From: Talinum fruticosum | Lineage: Eukaryota; Streptophyta; Magnoliopsida; Caryophyllales; Talinaceae | Assembly (NCBI GenBank): GCA_021018815.1 | Contig: JAITYX010000062.1 | Span: forward strand, 3,625,501 to 3,689,500 | Length of the DNA stretch: 64,000 nt | Direction of reading: 5' to 3' | Shown here: piece by piece, positions 41,665-55,029 of the stretch | Position numbering within the stretch: the stretch's first letter is position 1 | How the letters are laid out: the number at the start of each line of letters is the position of its first letter | Translations under genes and position numbers: made by a program | Notes under the pieces: generated by a model | Told to the model about the DNA's origin: nothing | Databases searched by the model: none | What the model saw: only the letters and a program-made list of their open reading frames with translations

Positions 41665-41752
41665 GGAGCTCTGCCAGAAACACTTCCATCATCCATCCTT
41701 ATACTTCTACATCCATCATCCATTCTTCCTAGCTACTTTCAGAGATTTTTAG

Positions 41753-43057
<1,305 letters not shown>

Positions 43058-43059
43058 TT

Positions 43060-44345
43060 GTGTTAATTTTGTGCGCTAGTGTATACGTAGATTGGCAAGT
43101 TTTTTGAAGTTTGATTTTGAAATTCCATTAAATTGATTGATATATAGGAATGTAAGAGTGAAAACAAGTGTGATATATGCATCCAGTCTTGAAATTTCAA
43201 TGCAATTGATTCAATTTCAGTGAGCAAGTTTGGGATTTATTCTTTTGCCTGATGATCATAAATGATTGGAGTTTTTGGCAATCCGTTCGAACTTTTATAC
43301 ATGCGCTCATAGCGTCTTAGGTAGCATTGAGAAATGAGCGGATGAAACAGCACCGGTCAATATATTTGCATATCTTAATCTATATTTATTATTTTTCGGT
43401 TTAAAATAGTCGGTTTTGCTGGAGTCGAGCTGTTATATATAAATTGTTCCATTATATAAGTAAAAAGTTTATTAAAAAAACTATCAAACAAAAGTTCAGT
43501 AATTGAATAATTAGATTGGATACTCAACGATATTTAACAAATTATTAGATTTAAGTTAATGAATGAAATATAGTCAATAATTTTACAAATACTTTTTTTT
43601 GGTGCTCTAGAGAGGGAAAAAAACTTGTGAATAAAAAGAAGAAAGCAACTACTTTGGGCCCCTGACCATTGTAGACAAAGCTACAGCCATAAAGTCTTCT
43701 TCATACAAAATGTTTTGTGATCCTTCATTGGCCAACCTTTTCTATTTCATCTTCTTGAATTTTTTTTCTTTTGCTTACAAATTTTTTACAATGAATTTTT
43801 GGAGCTTTTACTTGAAAAAAACCTTTTGCCACCTTTTCTACTTCAGGTTCTTGAATTTTTTTTATTGTTTATTGAATTTTTTTTCTTTTCGTGAATATAT
43901 TATACTTAATTTATTTTGATTCCCAATGGATGTTCAACTAATTTTTAATTTAGAATGGATGTTGCACAAAAATATATATATTCAATTAATGTCATAATTC
44001 AAGGAAATGAGCTGCTTAGAAGACCAACTAATTAAACAAGATACTGAATTTTATTTGACATAAACAAAGTTGGCCCTATAAAATGTAAAAGCAATTATAA
44101 TCATCAAACCCTTGTATAAAACTAATCTAAATGTTTGGAAGAAATCGTCTAACATCTCGTCTTCCTCTCTTCCAAACTGACCTCAAGGAAAAAAGGGTGT
44201 TTCGTAAATTAGTTAGCCTCTCTTTCACCACACGACCCGCTTCCCTTTAATGAAACAGTTGAGTCTACGGATTTAGGTGCATGAATCTAGTGACATGACA
44301 CAATTTGAAAGAGGAAATAATTATTTTTTTGAAAAAAGGGAACCA
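43060..44345. other. Peroxidase downstream region, no gene
   Basis: 3' UTR and AT-rich intergenic DNA. 43700-43920 is thymine-rich with phenylalanine-coding chance frames. No polyadenylation signal can be singled out with confidence. Confidence 0.5.
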
Positions 44346-44349
44346 CGAC

Positions 44350-45590
44350 AATAGGGGATGGACTTTAAAAAATTAACACAACATACCATATATCATTCTT
44401 CCTTACATAAAGTTGTTCTTCGTAGTTTCTATCACTCACAAATAAATGAACCATAAAATAGGGGATGTAACACAAGTATAATGAAAAGTAATACTAGAAA
44501 CAATATCATTCTTCCTGAGTAAAGCAGTTCATCGTAGTTTCTATCGCTCATAAATAAATGAACCTTGAGTGAGTACTCGAGATGTCGAACCACAAAGAGA
44601 AGGGTTTCGAGTACCGGATCCTAATTCGAGCTATTCAAGCTAGGTTAAATCAAATATGAGATTCAAGATAATCAAAACGAAACTAAAAGAAAGCTAAATG
44701 TGGTTGCTATTTTGTCAATTAACGATCTAATTAGTCAAGATGAGAAATTAACCTTCCAAACTTAAACTAGCAAATAAAGATGGTCGGTTACATCGAGAAA
44801 GCTTACTTAAACCCATTTCCATGGGTCATGAGCTAGTCTAAGTGGCCTAACCACCTACATTTATAGGGTTAGTCCGCAAATAGACTATAAGGTTAACAAA
44901 TCTCAAACCTAGCTAAGGTTCGGACTATGTTCATTCCAAAATTCCGGCAATTCAACTCTCATACATTAGGAATTCGTCCTCACTTTTTGGTGTAAGTCAA
45001 TTGCTCAAAAATATGCGATTGAAAGCCCTTTCAAGCATTTCATTGAACACTTAGTATGCGTGAATGAAAACTCAAATTTGCCAGCATAAATTAGATTTGT
45101 CTAAGCGTAATGCATCACTAACTAGCCATCAAAAGGACTAATCATAACCAAAATTATAAAAATTAACCACTAATCCACGTGAAAACACAACTAAAATATA
45201 AATTAGCAAGATAGAAAACAAGCATCAAGAGAGAAAAAATGAATCTAACTAGCATAATAACTTGCATAAAAACAAGGAAATAAATAAGAATCAAAAATAA
45301 AAACTAAATGTTTAGCAAAACATAAACATAACTAACACTAATATAACAAATTAAATAAAGCATAAAACAAGAAATAAAGAGAGAGAGAAAGAGAAAGCTT
45401 AGTTGATTCGTGGTATGGAAAGCAAAATCTTAAGTCTTGTACAAAAATTAACTCTAATCTACCTAATTAACCTCCCTAATACAACTTTATTTTGGCTAAA
45501 TGGAAATATAATCTAACTTCTATACCCTAAGCAAAATTCTCTCCAAAAAGCCCCTCCAAAATTTTATATGCATACTAGAATTGCGTGTTA
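44350..45590 (+). mobile_element. Truncated LTR-family-2 copy
   Basis: From about 44525 (GTTCATCGTAGTTTCTATCG) this follows the same sequence as the 1.67-kb LTRs at 53356 and 57569: TCGAACCACAAAGAGAAGGG, CATCGAGAAAGCTTAC, GGGTCATGAGCTAGTCTAAG and others. Homology stops near 45590, so the 3' third is missing. About 110 bp at its start (44351-44460) is repeated at 44459-44570, a local tandem duplication. Confidence 0.65.
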
Positions 45591-46550
45591 TGGATGATAA
45601 TTTTTATTGTTGTAGTGCATCTAATTATTTTACGACAAGAATAATATTCTTAACCAAAAAACTATAAAAATTTTAAAAATTTATTTAAGTAAAAATTTAA
45701 TGCTGAAATATAAGTTTTTACTTCAATATTTATAATAGCATTCTGATTAATCTTTGACCCATATAAGAATAAACAAATATGATTTCATTATTGTTTTACA
45801 CTTTTCTTTTGAAGTGACAACATATTTAACTTTAATTTCCATGTATTGTTTTTTTTTTGGGAAAATGAATAATAATTGAGAAAGATAAATATTATTTGGT
45901 CCATGAAGAAACCAAGTTGTGGGATCCCTACAAATGGTAGTATGCTTGTCTCTTTTGTTTATTAAAATCGGCTTCTTGGAGACAAAGGCCAGCCATTTGT
46001 TCTCTTTATTGACCCAAAAGGTCGAGAAAATATTATTAAGTGACTTTTTTTTTTTTGGCCAGATAACAACTAAATGAGTACTTTTTTATTTTTATAAAAT
46101 TAGCTATCATTTTCATCGATAATTTTTCTTCAAAGTTTTGGAGATTTCCCAACAAGGAAGCAGTCCACACAAGGAATTTGAAAACATAATCTATAACACA
46201 AAAAAATGAAATTTAAATAATTGAAGATTTATGTTTAATAATTTGTGGATACATTATTGCTATTATCATATGATTGTCGCGGGGCTAGTTATTGTATCGT
46301 CCTACTCAGCATCCATGAATTGGTGCTGATTAGGCACGACTAATTTTTTATTGATTAATATTTGTGTATGATCTAATCGACATTAATAAGATGCCTATAT
46401 TTACAAATGAAAAATAAAATGCAATTGCTATAAAATAGCAAAAGTGGGAAAAAATTAATCTTGATCTCAACCAATTAGTTGATTTTTAATCTAAGAATTT
46501 CCTATCAACAAGTTGTTGGATAAAATTATTGAGTTGTTGGTTAAGCTTGG
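45590..46550. other. AT-rich intergenic DNA
   Basis: No coding sequence or recognised repeat boundary. It separates the truncated LTR from the copia gag relic. Confidence 0.5.
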
Positions 46551-46559
46551 GTGACCATA

Positions 46560-47360
46560 TAACTCAATTTGGGTTTGAAGCCTCGGGCAATGAGTGCTAT
46601 TGGATCCTCTACTCGAGTCTCAAGAGCTCATACTTTCCCTTCTACTTTTTGAGGTCTTCACCGCAATGTTCTTCTTGGTGCTGACCTCGGCATCCTCTTC
46701 TTCCGAGTGAATTTCATGGGTGAGCAGACTTCCCAATCGGTTCGTCTAGCTTTAGTTGAGAGAGGTTCCGAGCTTCCTCGATGGCTATCACCTTGGGACC
46801 CCATCTTCTCTTTGGTAGGCTTCTCAAAATTTTTCCGCACATTTCCTCGTCAAAAATTTTTCTACCGGAGATTGGAGATTGTTTGTAATCTCGAGTGAAG
46901 CGAATAAACATCCGAGTGATGTTTTCCTCTCGCTCCGTCTTCAATAGCTCATATTAGTGAAGATACTCGACTTATCTTCACCTGTTTCACTTGACTTGTT
47001 CCCTCATATGTGTTGACCAGAGTGTCTCATACATCTTTGGCTATGTCATAGGCTGACACTCTGTTGTACTCTTCCGATCCGATAGCACACATCAGAATGT
47101 TCATTGCTTTGAAGTTCCTTCCGAACTTCTCTTACTCCTTATTGGTGTACTCGAACTTTTCTTTAGGCACAGATCTTGTACCTTCCATCTTCATTGGAAT
47201 GTAGTTGCCTTCTTAGATGATGTTCCGGACATCTTCATTGTTGTCCAGCAGAAAGCATTCCATCGGTTTCTTCCGAGTGCACGAAGTTTGATCCTTTAAA
47301 CTTTGGTGGTCCGGTGGAAGACTTTCTTTCATCGAACTCTCCAATGTTTTGAGCCATCTG
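46560..47360 (-). pseudogene. Ty1/copia gag (UBN2-type) relic
   Basis: The minus strand starts MAQNIGEFDERKSS near 47355 and continues in broken frames. Recognisable parts are EGTRSVPKEKFEYTNKE, NFKAMNILMCAIGSEEYNRV, DTLVNTYEGTSQVKQ and, at 46714-46944, FTRDYKQSPISGRKI with KILRSLPKR and PKVIAIEEARNL. These are the ordered blocks of plant copia gag proteins, which build the particle around the RNA. At least three stops or shifts are present. No pol follows on the left, so the element is truncated. Confidence 0.75.
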
Positions 47361-47399
47361 ATCTTTAGACCTTTGGATTGTTATCCCTTCACTTTTTCC

Positions 47400-49240
47400 T
47401 TATCACTTTTTTTCCATTTAAATTTTCTTTCCAACCTATTTTCTTAGAATCAAATAGAGCCTAAATGCGAATGTGACAAATTAAGTCTAATCTATCTTTC
47501 AGATTTCAAAAGAAGTCAAATAGTAATATAACAAGCCACCATTCATATCTACAAAATTAACTTGTCAGTGAATTAAAAGTGATAAAATTAGATGTTGATT
47601 TTTGTCCAATTGTCCAAAAGCTGATTTATTTTTATCTATTTTTTAAAAAATGACCTACATGGGCGATGATGATGGCCTGTAGTTGAAACTGCTGTTAGAA
47701 ATTGGAACTTGATAATGGTATTTAGAGTGAAAATTAAGGAGAAGCATGGATTTTTCTTTGAACCTAATTTGACTGTCCCTTTTTTAATATTTAGCATAGT
47801 AATGAAGCTAATAGTAATTTCCTTCATTAGAAATTGGTATGATGGTGATGGCGTTAAGCCGTAAACAATGTACGAATTGTGTGTCATATAGATCTTATTT
47901 CGGGAATAAATAGTTTATATGAAAACCATTTATTTCTTTGGTTCATTAATTTGGTTTCAAAAGGGAGAAAGAGAGGAGAACTATCAATAGAGTGTGTATT
48001 TTTGTTATTTTATCGTTTCTATATCTTTCTTTCTCTCTTATGTATTATTCTCCTGTCACTGTGCACATGTGAATATGATTTGCAAATTAATAGTACTTTT
48101 CTAAATTTCTTTATAATTTTTATGATGCAGAATCTCTTTTAGTAAAGTGTATATAGAGAGACCTTGATTAAGCGAATACATTTACTCTATTCAAATTCTA
48201 AATCTTCTCTCACTCTCTATTTTCTTACTAGTTAAAGAAAAACACTTTAAATATGTCCATTTTCTGTTCCACTTTATTTGTAAATACAATTCGCACTTTT
48301 GAACTTTCTTTTCTCTATCCCTATTTGTCTTCCAATTACTGTATCATGAGTCAAAGTATCCGAATTCTATTATGAGTAGAAATCTACATTAGTTTTTCAG
48401 TAGATGTACTCAACTAGTAGGTAGACTGAGTTTGATGGGACACAACACCAAATTTTCATAACGGATTGTAGATGGAGATGAGCTATGTATTCTCCCAACA
48501 GTACTTTACTTGTTGCAGAACATGGTTAGTAATAATTAACCGTTGTTGTCCTATTTGTAGGCACAACTATGAAGAAGCTTAAATTACAATATTGTAATTT
48601 ATAGTACACCAACTTTTATTATAGATTATATTGAAAATGAAAATAAATCGGTGTATAAACTTATAAAAAAATTATTTTGATTTTTTTCTATGTAAATAAT
48701 ATATTCTACATGTACTAGGAACCTATTTCCTATTTCCTAGATGTCATTTATCATTTATCATGAAAATTAAAATTTTTTTTGCACAAAAAAATTAAAAATT
48801 AAGGTGTGGACCTTGGGATTATATCAGCAAACAATAATATACTCAGATTAACTAATTAAACAAGATGTTGATTTTTATTTGACAGATAAAATAGACAAAT
48901 CCACATAAAAAATTGACATCGAGGAAATACAAATCCACAAAAAAATTGACATTGAGGAAATACTATGCTAAGAATTGAATAAAGGGAGTGTGAAATTAGC
49001 TTAAAGATTATATCTGTTTTTATAAGTATTATCAATTTTTATTATAATATTGTTAGAGAGAGAGTGAGTGAGAGAGAGAGAGAGAATATATCCAGTGAAA
49101 ACTAGGAGTTATAGTGAGAACTAAGAATTATTAATCACAACATTTTATGAATAATGAACGGTCGATATTAATACGGATATATTAATTGCCTTTGTATATA
49201 AATATCATATCAAATAGGACTCTCTCTCTCGCTCTCTCAA
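47400..49240. other. Intergenic DNA with GA/CT microsatellites
   Basis: AT-rich, no gene. (GA)n at about 49053-49085 and (CT)n at 49220-49238 flank a short interval. Open frames at 47636-48142 have no recognisable content. Confidence 0.5.
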
Positions 49241-49242
49241 AC

Positions 49243-49289
49243 ATGACCTATTACAAGGGTTCTGTCTGGGAACCGTTGTAATAGGTCAT
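49243..49289. repeat. Near-perfect hairpin
   Basis: Two 20-base arms beginning ATGACCTATTACAAG and ending CTTGTAATAGGTCAT-like (one mismatch, G against C) enclose a 7-base loop. It lies 46 bases before the solo LTR at 49335. It may be the remnant of a transposon end pair. Confidence 0.8.
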
Positions 49290-49334
49290 TCATTTTTAAA
49301 AACAATCTCTTGCGCGTTCATTTTCTGTTAAGAT

Positions 49335-50902
49335 TGAAGACTCGGACATCTCTCAACGCATTTCTAAGTTGCACTAAATGAGTCAGGTATAACCATCCCA
49401 TACTTATAGAGTTTTGATTCCGAGGCATTCTCTGTATCTCGAAACTTCTTTGAGTAAAATAGTATCCTTTACGAGTGATACAGCTCTTACTTATTATATT
49501 TATTGCTTATCCGCAAGTGACTCGGAAAAGTGGTTCTTTGTTCCGAGTTCAGCATCACTCGGATTAATCGCAGTTTAAATAGACTAGTGTTTCGTCTTTT
49601 TCTCACTCGGAATCTTACTTCGATTATAAGCTCTGTTTCGTTAGAGTCAATACCTCTAGTCTGTTTCATACTTAGTCTATATCAAGTTATCTTACTCCGA
49701 TATTCTTTATGGAACTTGTTCTATTACTTAGACTAAGTCGGATGGAATTCGGGTATCATGAATATTGGACTCGAGAAAATTCCATTCGGTTTCGACTCGA
49801 GATAACCGGATGTTTAATTATCATAATTATTTTATTATCTGTGTCTAACCTTGGACCAAAGTATTTTATACTTTGAGAACCAAAATTGATTTACTTTTGT
49901 AGGCTATTCATTCGAGGATACACTTTTCAAACTACAAAAGTAACCGGCTTCGAACGTCAAATCACCGAGCAGACATGGCTTTTCACCTTCCCTCGCTCCG
50001 AGTCCTAGAAGATTGTGTCGAGCTATCTGTTTCCAAATCTGGAAAACTGAAATGCCAAGCTTAACGGTGGTTTCCACCTTATCTTTCAAGACACCGCCAA
50101 TGGTTTTGGGACTTCCAAGAGAGTTAAATCGTTGTCCAACGTTCACATTACAACGGATACTTTCGAGTGACTCGGAAAGCTTTTATCAACGGTCACGAAG
50201 ACTCCCGGTCAGCAGATGAAGATAACGGCTACTCTGCCTAGTTATCTATAAATAGAAGCCACTTCACAAGACTTGAAGATTGCCGAATCTATTGTTAATA
50301 CACATACTTGAGAAAAGTGATTGTATTTACTTTCGATCTTCTACTTACAACTCCCACTCGTAATTCATTACTTTCGAGTTGTAAGGTCTTGTACTCGATT
50401 ACAAACTCTTTCTTACATTCTTTGTAAGGTCCCTTGACTAAGTCTGTAAGGGTTATCTCAACTTAGTTGTCCCTAGCTGTAAGGGTTATCTTAGCTAGGA
50501 AGTACTAGATCGGATAAGGGAATTTCTAAGTCTAGGAAAACTTGTATAGAGTTGTCTAAGGGAGCAACTCGGGGTTAGTCGGTTCATGGTATTTTGTGGA
50601 CTCAAAATAGTGAATTTGACTTCGTGTCCGGATTGACACGGTCCGTGGTTTTCTGCCCCATGAGGCTTTCCACGTAAATTCTAAGTGTTATCTTTCTGAG
50701 TTCATTCTAGACTCGGACGGCTTTATTGCTCGTGTTCTTTCGGTTTGATAGCCTTCCGAGTCCAATCTTTTCGACCTTGTTGATAGACTCGGAATCAGTC
50801 TCCGTCTCTATTCTGCGCAAAAGAGTTTGATTTCAGCAAGAATTTTCTATCACCCTATTCACCCCCTCTAGGGTGACTTAGACTCTCCCGAGCAAACCTT
50901 CA
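49335..50902 (+). mobile_element. Solo LTR (copia-like family 1), second copy
   Basis: A 1568-bp element bounded by TGAAG and CTTCA, homologous along its full length to the LTR at 411-1974 but in the opposite orientation. Flanks are AAGAT (49330-49334) and AAGAC (50903-50907), a 5-bp target duplication with one change. It contains GGACCAAAGTATTTTATACT, the CCACGTAAATT segment and CTATTCACCCCCTCTAGGG near the 3' end. No internal region adjoins it. Confidence 0.8.
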
Positions 50903-51394
50903 AAGACCTATCCTCTATTTCCCTTTTTCTACAGTATTTTTCGCATCTCCTGCATTTAAAAACATTCTCTCTTTTTTATCTCCTCGGATATGTACCTCCT
51001 TCCCCATCAATAGAGTAAGAATCTCCTTCTCTCTCACGCGTTCACTCTCTGTTTGTTTTCTATGTCTCTCTCTCCTCTTCATCTCCATCTCCGCATCCTC
51101 ATCCATCTTCATATTCTCCATCCTCACTAGCTCTTCTCCTAACAGATCCATTTAAATATGACTTTAAATGTCGACCTCGAGAGATTTTAAAGAAATTTGT
51201 TAAATTCTTAGCCTCTTTCATAAGTTGTTTCGGATATGTCAAATTTGTTTTTTCTTTATTTTGTTTACATTTTGCTTCTATTTTGTGATATGTAAAATTC
51301 AACCTCTAGTTTCAAATCTAACTACGGTTGTAAAATTCAACATCGAGAGATTAATTTCCTCTATGTTTTGGTGAATTTTGGATGAATCTGTTGT
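50903..51394. other. CT-rich low-complexity DNA
   Basis: 50920-51150 is strongly pyrimidine-rich on the plus strand. The matching minus-strand frame (Glu, Arg, Lys-rich) is probably an artefact of composition. Confidence 0.5.
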
Positions 51395-52680
51395 AATAGA
51401 CCAAGTTTGGTCGGACTTTTTAACTACGATTTTTTGAAATAACCGTACTAATTGACAGGCCACAAGCATACGGTGTTAGGTTGTAGCTAATCAAGGTCGA
51501 TCCCACAAGGACTCGATCTAGCAATGCACTGAACTAACCCTCTACTCAATTGCTAAGCAAATCGAGTTTTAAGTTGGTTGTTTTCTAAACTACCCCGAAC
51601 TATTAAAATTAAGAAAATTAATCTAGACTTGAATCAATGGGTAAAAACATCTAGGGATTTGATTTCCTAACACAATGAGTTTGATTATTAAAACATAACT
51701 TGTACAATCATTCTTTCAATTGAATCAAGGATCGATAATCACAAAATTTTACCGCTCTTTCGATACTTAATAGAATTGCTCTAATTAACCTAAAAAACAA
51801 CTTTCATATGCTTTTCAAGTTAATCAAAGTTAATGATTTCAACTTATCAAAGTGATCCCTTAATTTACTAATCTTTTCTCAAATTTCAGAAAGGTTGGTT
51901 ATTAGATTATTCTATTTCACTTTTCATTACATAATAGATTAATCTTATATTACAAGTATTATAGGCCTTCAAAACACTCATAAGCATGAAAAATACAACC
52001 TTTTATTAATCAAAATCAGAATTCAGGACAAATAATGAAAGCCTAATCAAACAATATTATTTCGGATTACAAATCCTTAGAAAAACTAAAACTACTCACT
52101 CATGATTATTGAAAACTTAACAAAAACAATCCTAAACATACTAATCAAACCTCAACAGCAAGAACGGAGAATTAGCTTGATGCCCTTCAAAAGCCCCACT
52201 TGAATCTCTCGACTTCGAATATAATTCCCTCGACTTTCTTCAAATCTTCCTCTTTGATCATAAAAAATGCTTTGGTTTGATGGGGATAATGAAACTATGG
52301 AGAATGGAATTGATGAATGGAGGATAAATGTTGGGTGAAATATGGATGGATACTACGAGTCTTCCTGTTTAATAGTCATAAATCAGCACACAAAACACCC
52401 CAAAACCATCAAAATTTGAAAAGCCATGCAAAAACTCCGGAAAAGGAGCCACTCCAAAAAGTTGTTCTACTAACTTCAAGAGATTGAAAACTCAGGTAGA
52501 AAAACTTTTTAAACTCATAAATAAGAAATTACCCAAAACGACAACAAATAAGTTTGTTAGCTTAGTCCGAGTTATTTCGAGTTTTCGGGCTTTTTTGTCT
52601 CGTAGATCTTTAACAGCTTATTAAGCCTTTGTTTTTGCTAGTCTTTGTGGTAAATCAACTTTAGAAAAGTTGCAAAAACA
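51395..52680. mobile_element. Unclassified LTR-like repeat
   Basis: Contains CAAGGTCGATCCCACAAGGAC followed by A-rich non-coding sequence and a GC-poor body, a style seen in many plant retroelement LTRs and related in phrasing, but not clearly in sequence, to LTR family 2. No termini or target duplication were found. Confidence 0.3.
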
Positions 52681-52689
52681 AATTGAATA

Positions 52690-53340
52690 ATGGTTCTCAA
52701 AGTATAAAAATACTTTGGTCCATAATAGATTAAGATTAATTTTAAATAAAACAGCTTAATAACTAATTATCCTTAATCTATTAATCCAGAATTTTTCAAA
52801 TCTAATATTCAATATGTTCATGTTCCAAATATGTCTAAACTCATAAATAATAAGTTTAACCTTAATGGGTACACGAGTTATTTAGACATTTTCTAGTATT
52901 GTCAAGTTAAATAATTATAGCGTAATTAATCTAGCTTAAGTAGAATTAAAATAATTAATTCTAGTTGATTTCATGAGGATTGCCATATTCAAAGTGATGT
53001 TATAAATATGAAAATGCTTTGATAAATTTAGTGTCCGAGTCCTATTGAGTTGGTCGGTTTTTGATAACTGGGTAGCTTAGTCAAGCTTACTTAATATGAC
53101 TAAGTTAGTTTTTACTTTTGAAGTAGAACTGAGTTTGAGACTATTATAATTATTCTTTTAAGATCTAAGTATGGGGTTAGTCTTGTATAAGTCATGTGAA
53201 ATAATGATTATTATACCAAATAACTTTATCTTGTGAAATTCTTTTAAGATGCTTTTTGTATAATCCTAAATTTAAATGAATGTCTTGAATTCAAAACAAA
53301 GGGTCGGTTAATCATACGTGAGTCTTCAATCTCCCTCTTT
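52690..53340 (-). mobile_element. Partial copia LTR, related to family 1
   Basis: The start reads GGTTCTCAAAGTATAAAAAT then ACTTTGGTCCA, the inverse of a segment in the family 1 LTRs (49855-49885). Later sequence is diverged. The right edge, CAATCTCCCTCTTTTTGATG (53327-53346), is typical of copia elements. Confidence 0.4.
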
Positions 53341-53355
53341 TTGATGAAAGGCGTT

Positions 53356-55029
53356 TGTTCGTTTGTAGTTTCTACAACTCACAAATAAAATGACCTCAAA
53401 TGAGGATTAGAGGGTGTCGAACTACATGGGGTAGGGTTTCGAGTATCGGACCCTAATTCAAACGACTCAAGCTAGGCCAAATCAAATATGTAGGAAAATT
53501 TAATTAATGAAAACTAAACTAAGAAAGCTAAACAGGTGGCTCGGTTGTGATTTCGCCAATTAACAATCTGAATAGCCAAGACGAGGCCCTAACCTACCCA
53601 ACCTAGCTAACAAATTGCGATGGCTGATTACATCGAGAAAGCTCACCCAAGCCCACTTTCATGGGCCACGACCTAGTCTAAGTGGCCCAACCACCTATTT
53701 TCATGGGGTTAGCCTAAATACATCACAAGGTTAGCAACCCTCGAACCTAGCTCGGGTTTGGGATATTTTTGTGCCAAAATACCATCTATTCAACTCTACT
53801 ACACTAGAAAATCAACTTCACTTTTTGGTGTAAGTCAATTGCCCAAAAATATAGATGAAAGCTCTTTCAAGCATTTCATCAAACACTTGGTAGGCATGAA
53901 TGAAAACTCAAATTTGCAAGCATAAATTGGATTCGGCTAAGCCTAATACATGACTAATTAGCCAGACAAAGGCCTAATCGGAACCAAAGCCAACAAAACT
54001 ACTCATTAAACATGAGAAAATCTAAGCTAAACTTTAAACTAGCAACATAACAAACAAGCATGAAGAGGAGAGAGAAAATTAAACTAATTTGCATAAACCA
54101 AACAAATAAACATAAACCAACAACAAAAATCAAACATTTAAATAAAACATTAACTAAACTAGCATTAATCTATCAAAATTAACAAGAACAAAGTAAGAAA
54201 TAAAATAGAGAGAGAAGAAGAAAGTTTAGTCATTTAATTTCCAAAATTCCATGGTTTACAATCTTCAACCCAAATCTACACTAATCTAACCTAATTAATC
54301 TCCCTAATGGAGTTTAGTTTTAGCTAATTATAAAACTAATCTAACACCTAAATCCTAAGTAAGGGCTCTTTCCAAGAGGCCTTTTCCAAAATTTAGCCAA
54401 AAATCCCTTTAAAATAGGCCAAAAAGTAGCCAAAACCAAGACATGGGGCCCATGTCACTTGACACGGGCAAACTGTGTCGGCTTCTGGACGAAAAAGTAA
54501 AAAATGCCCAAAACAAGGCCACCATAGCCTGCCCCACGGCCATGGGCCCGACCGTGGGAGCTGTCACAAGCTGTGTCATGGCCTGTGGGCAGGTTGTGGG
54601 CCCTTCAAATGGGCTCTTCTTCCTTTGACATTCGTTGGGTGGCATCGGGATTGGTCTAGGGTGATCTTGGGGGCTCGTGATTGCTCCGAAGGGTCCTCTA
54701 AAGGTTCGTCTTGGGCCCCGAAATGCCACAAATGCTTGAATATTGAGTATAGTGATTCGAAACTTTATTTCGAACTTCGAAACTCTTGCGGAACGTTCAC
54801 ATGGGCTTGTGGATATGTCCAACATGGCTATGATAAGTTCGAGTATGGATATTTGAAGCTTGGTTTGCTGAAATTATTATCATTTTTGCTCTATCATCCG
54901 CAAGTTGTCGAGTTTGGTTTATTTCATACAAAAGAAAATAAAACAAATCAAAATCCTAAAATTATATTATTTACGAGCCAAAAACAAGTGTTAGAGGGCG
55001 TATAAAATACACTATTTATGCTTCGAACA
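53356..55029 (+). mobile_element. LTR family 2, full-length copy without matching target site
   Basis: 1674 bp bounded by TGTTC and GAACA, homologous over its length to 57569-59240. It includes the GC-rich segment (54525-54610) and a 3' end ACGAGCCAAAAACAAGTGTT. Flanks GCGTT and ACATG do not match, and neither side shows a primer-binding site or polypurine tract. It may be a recombination product or flanked by a deletion. Confidence 0.75.

Noticed and set aside
43710..43919. Phenylalanine-rich 69-codon frame
   Set aside because: It is a thymine-rich tract with no recognisable domain; it looks like a membrane protein only because of composition.
50915..51302. Lysine- and glutamate-rich frames on the minus strand
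   Set aside because: They come from a pyrimidine-rich low-complexity tract; no domain or splice context.
54409..55005. Overlapping long frames on both strands (up to 176 codons)
   Set aside because: They fall inside LTR family 2 and arise from its GC-rich segment; the equivalent frames in the copy at 58.6 kb are not conserved.
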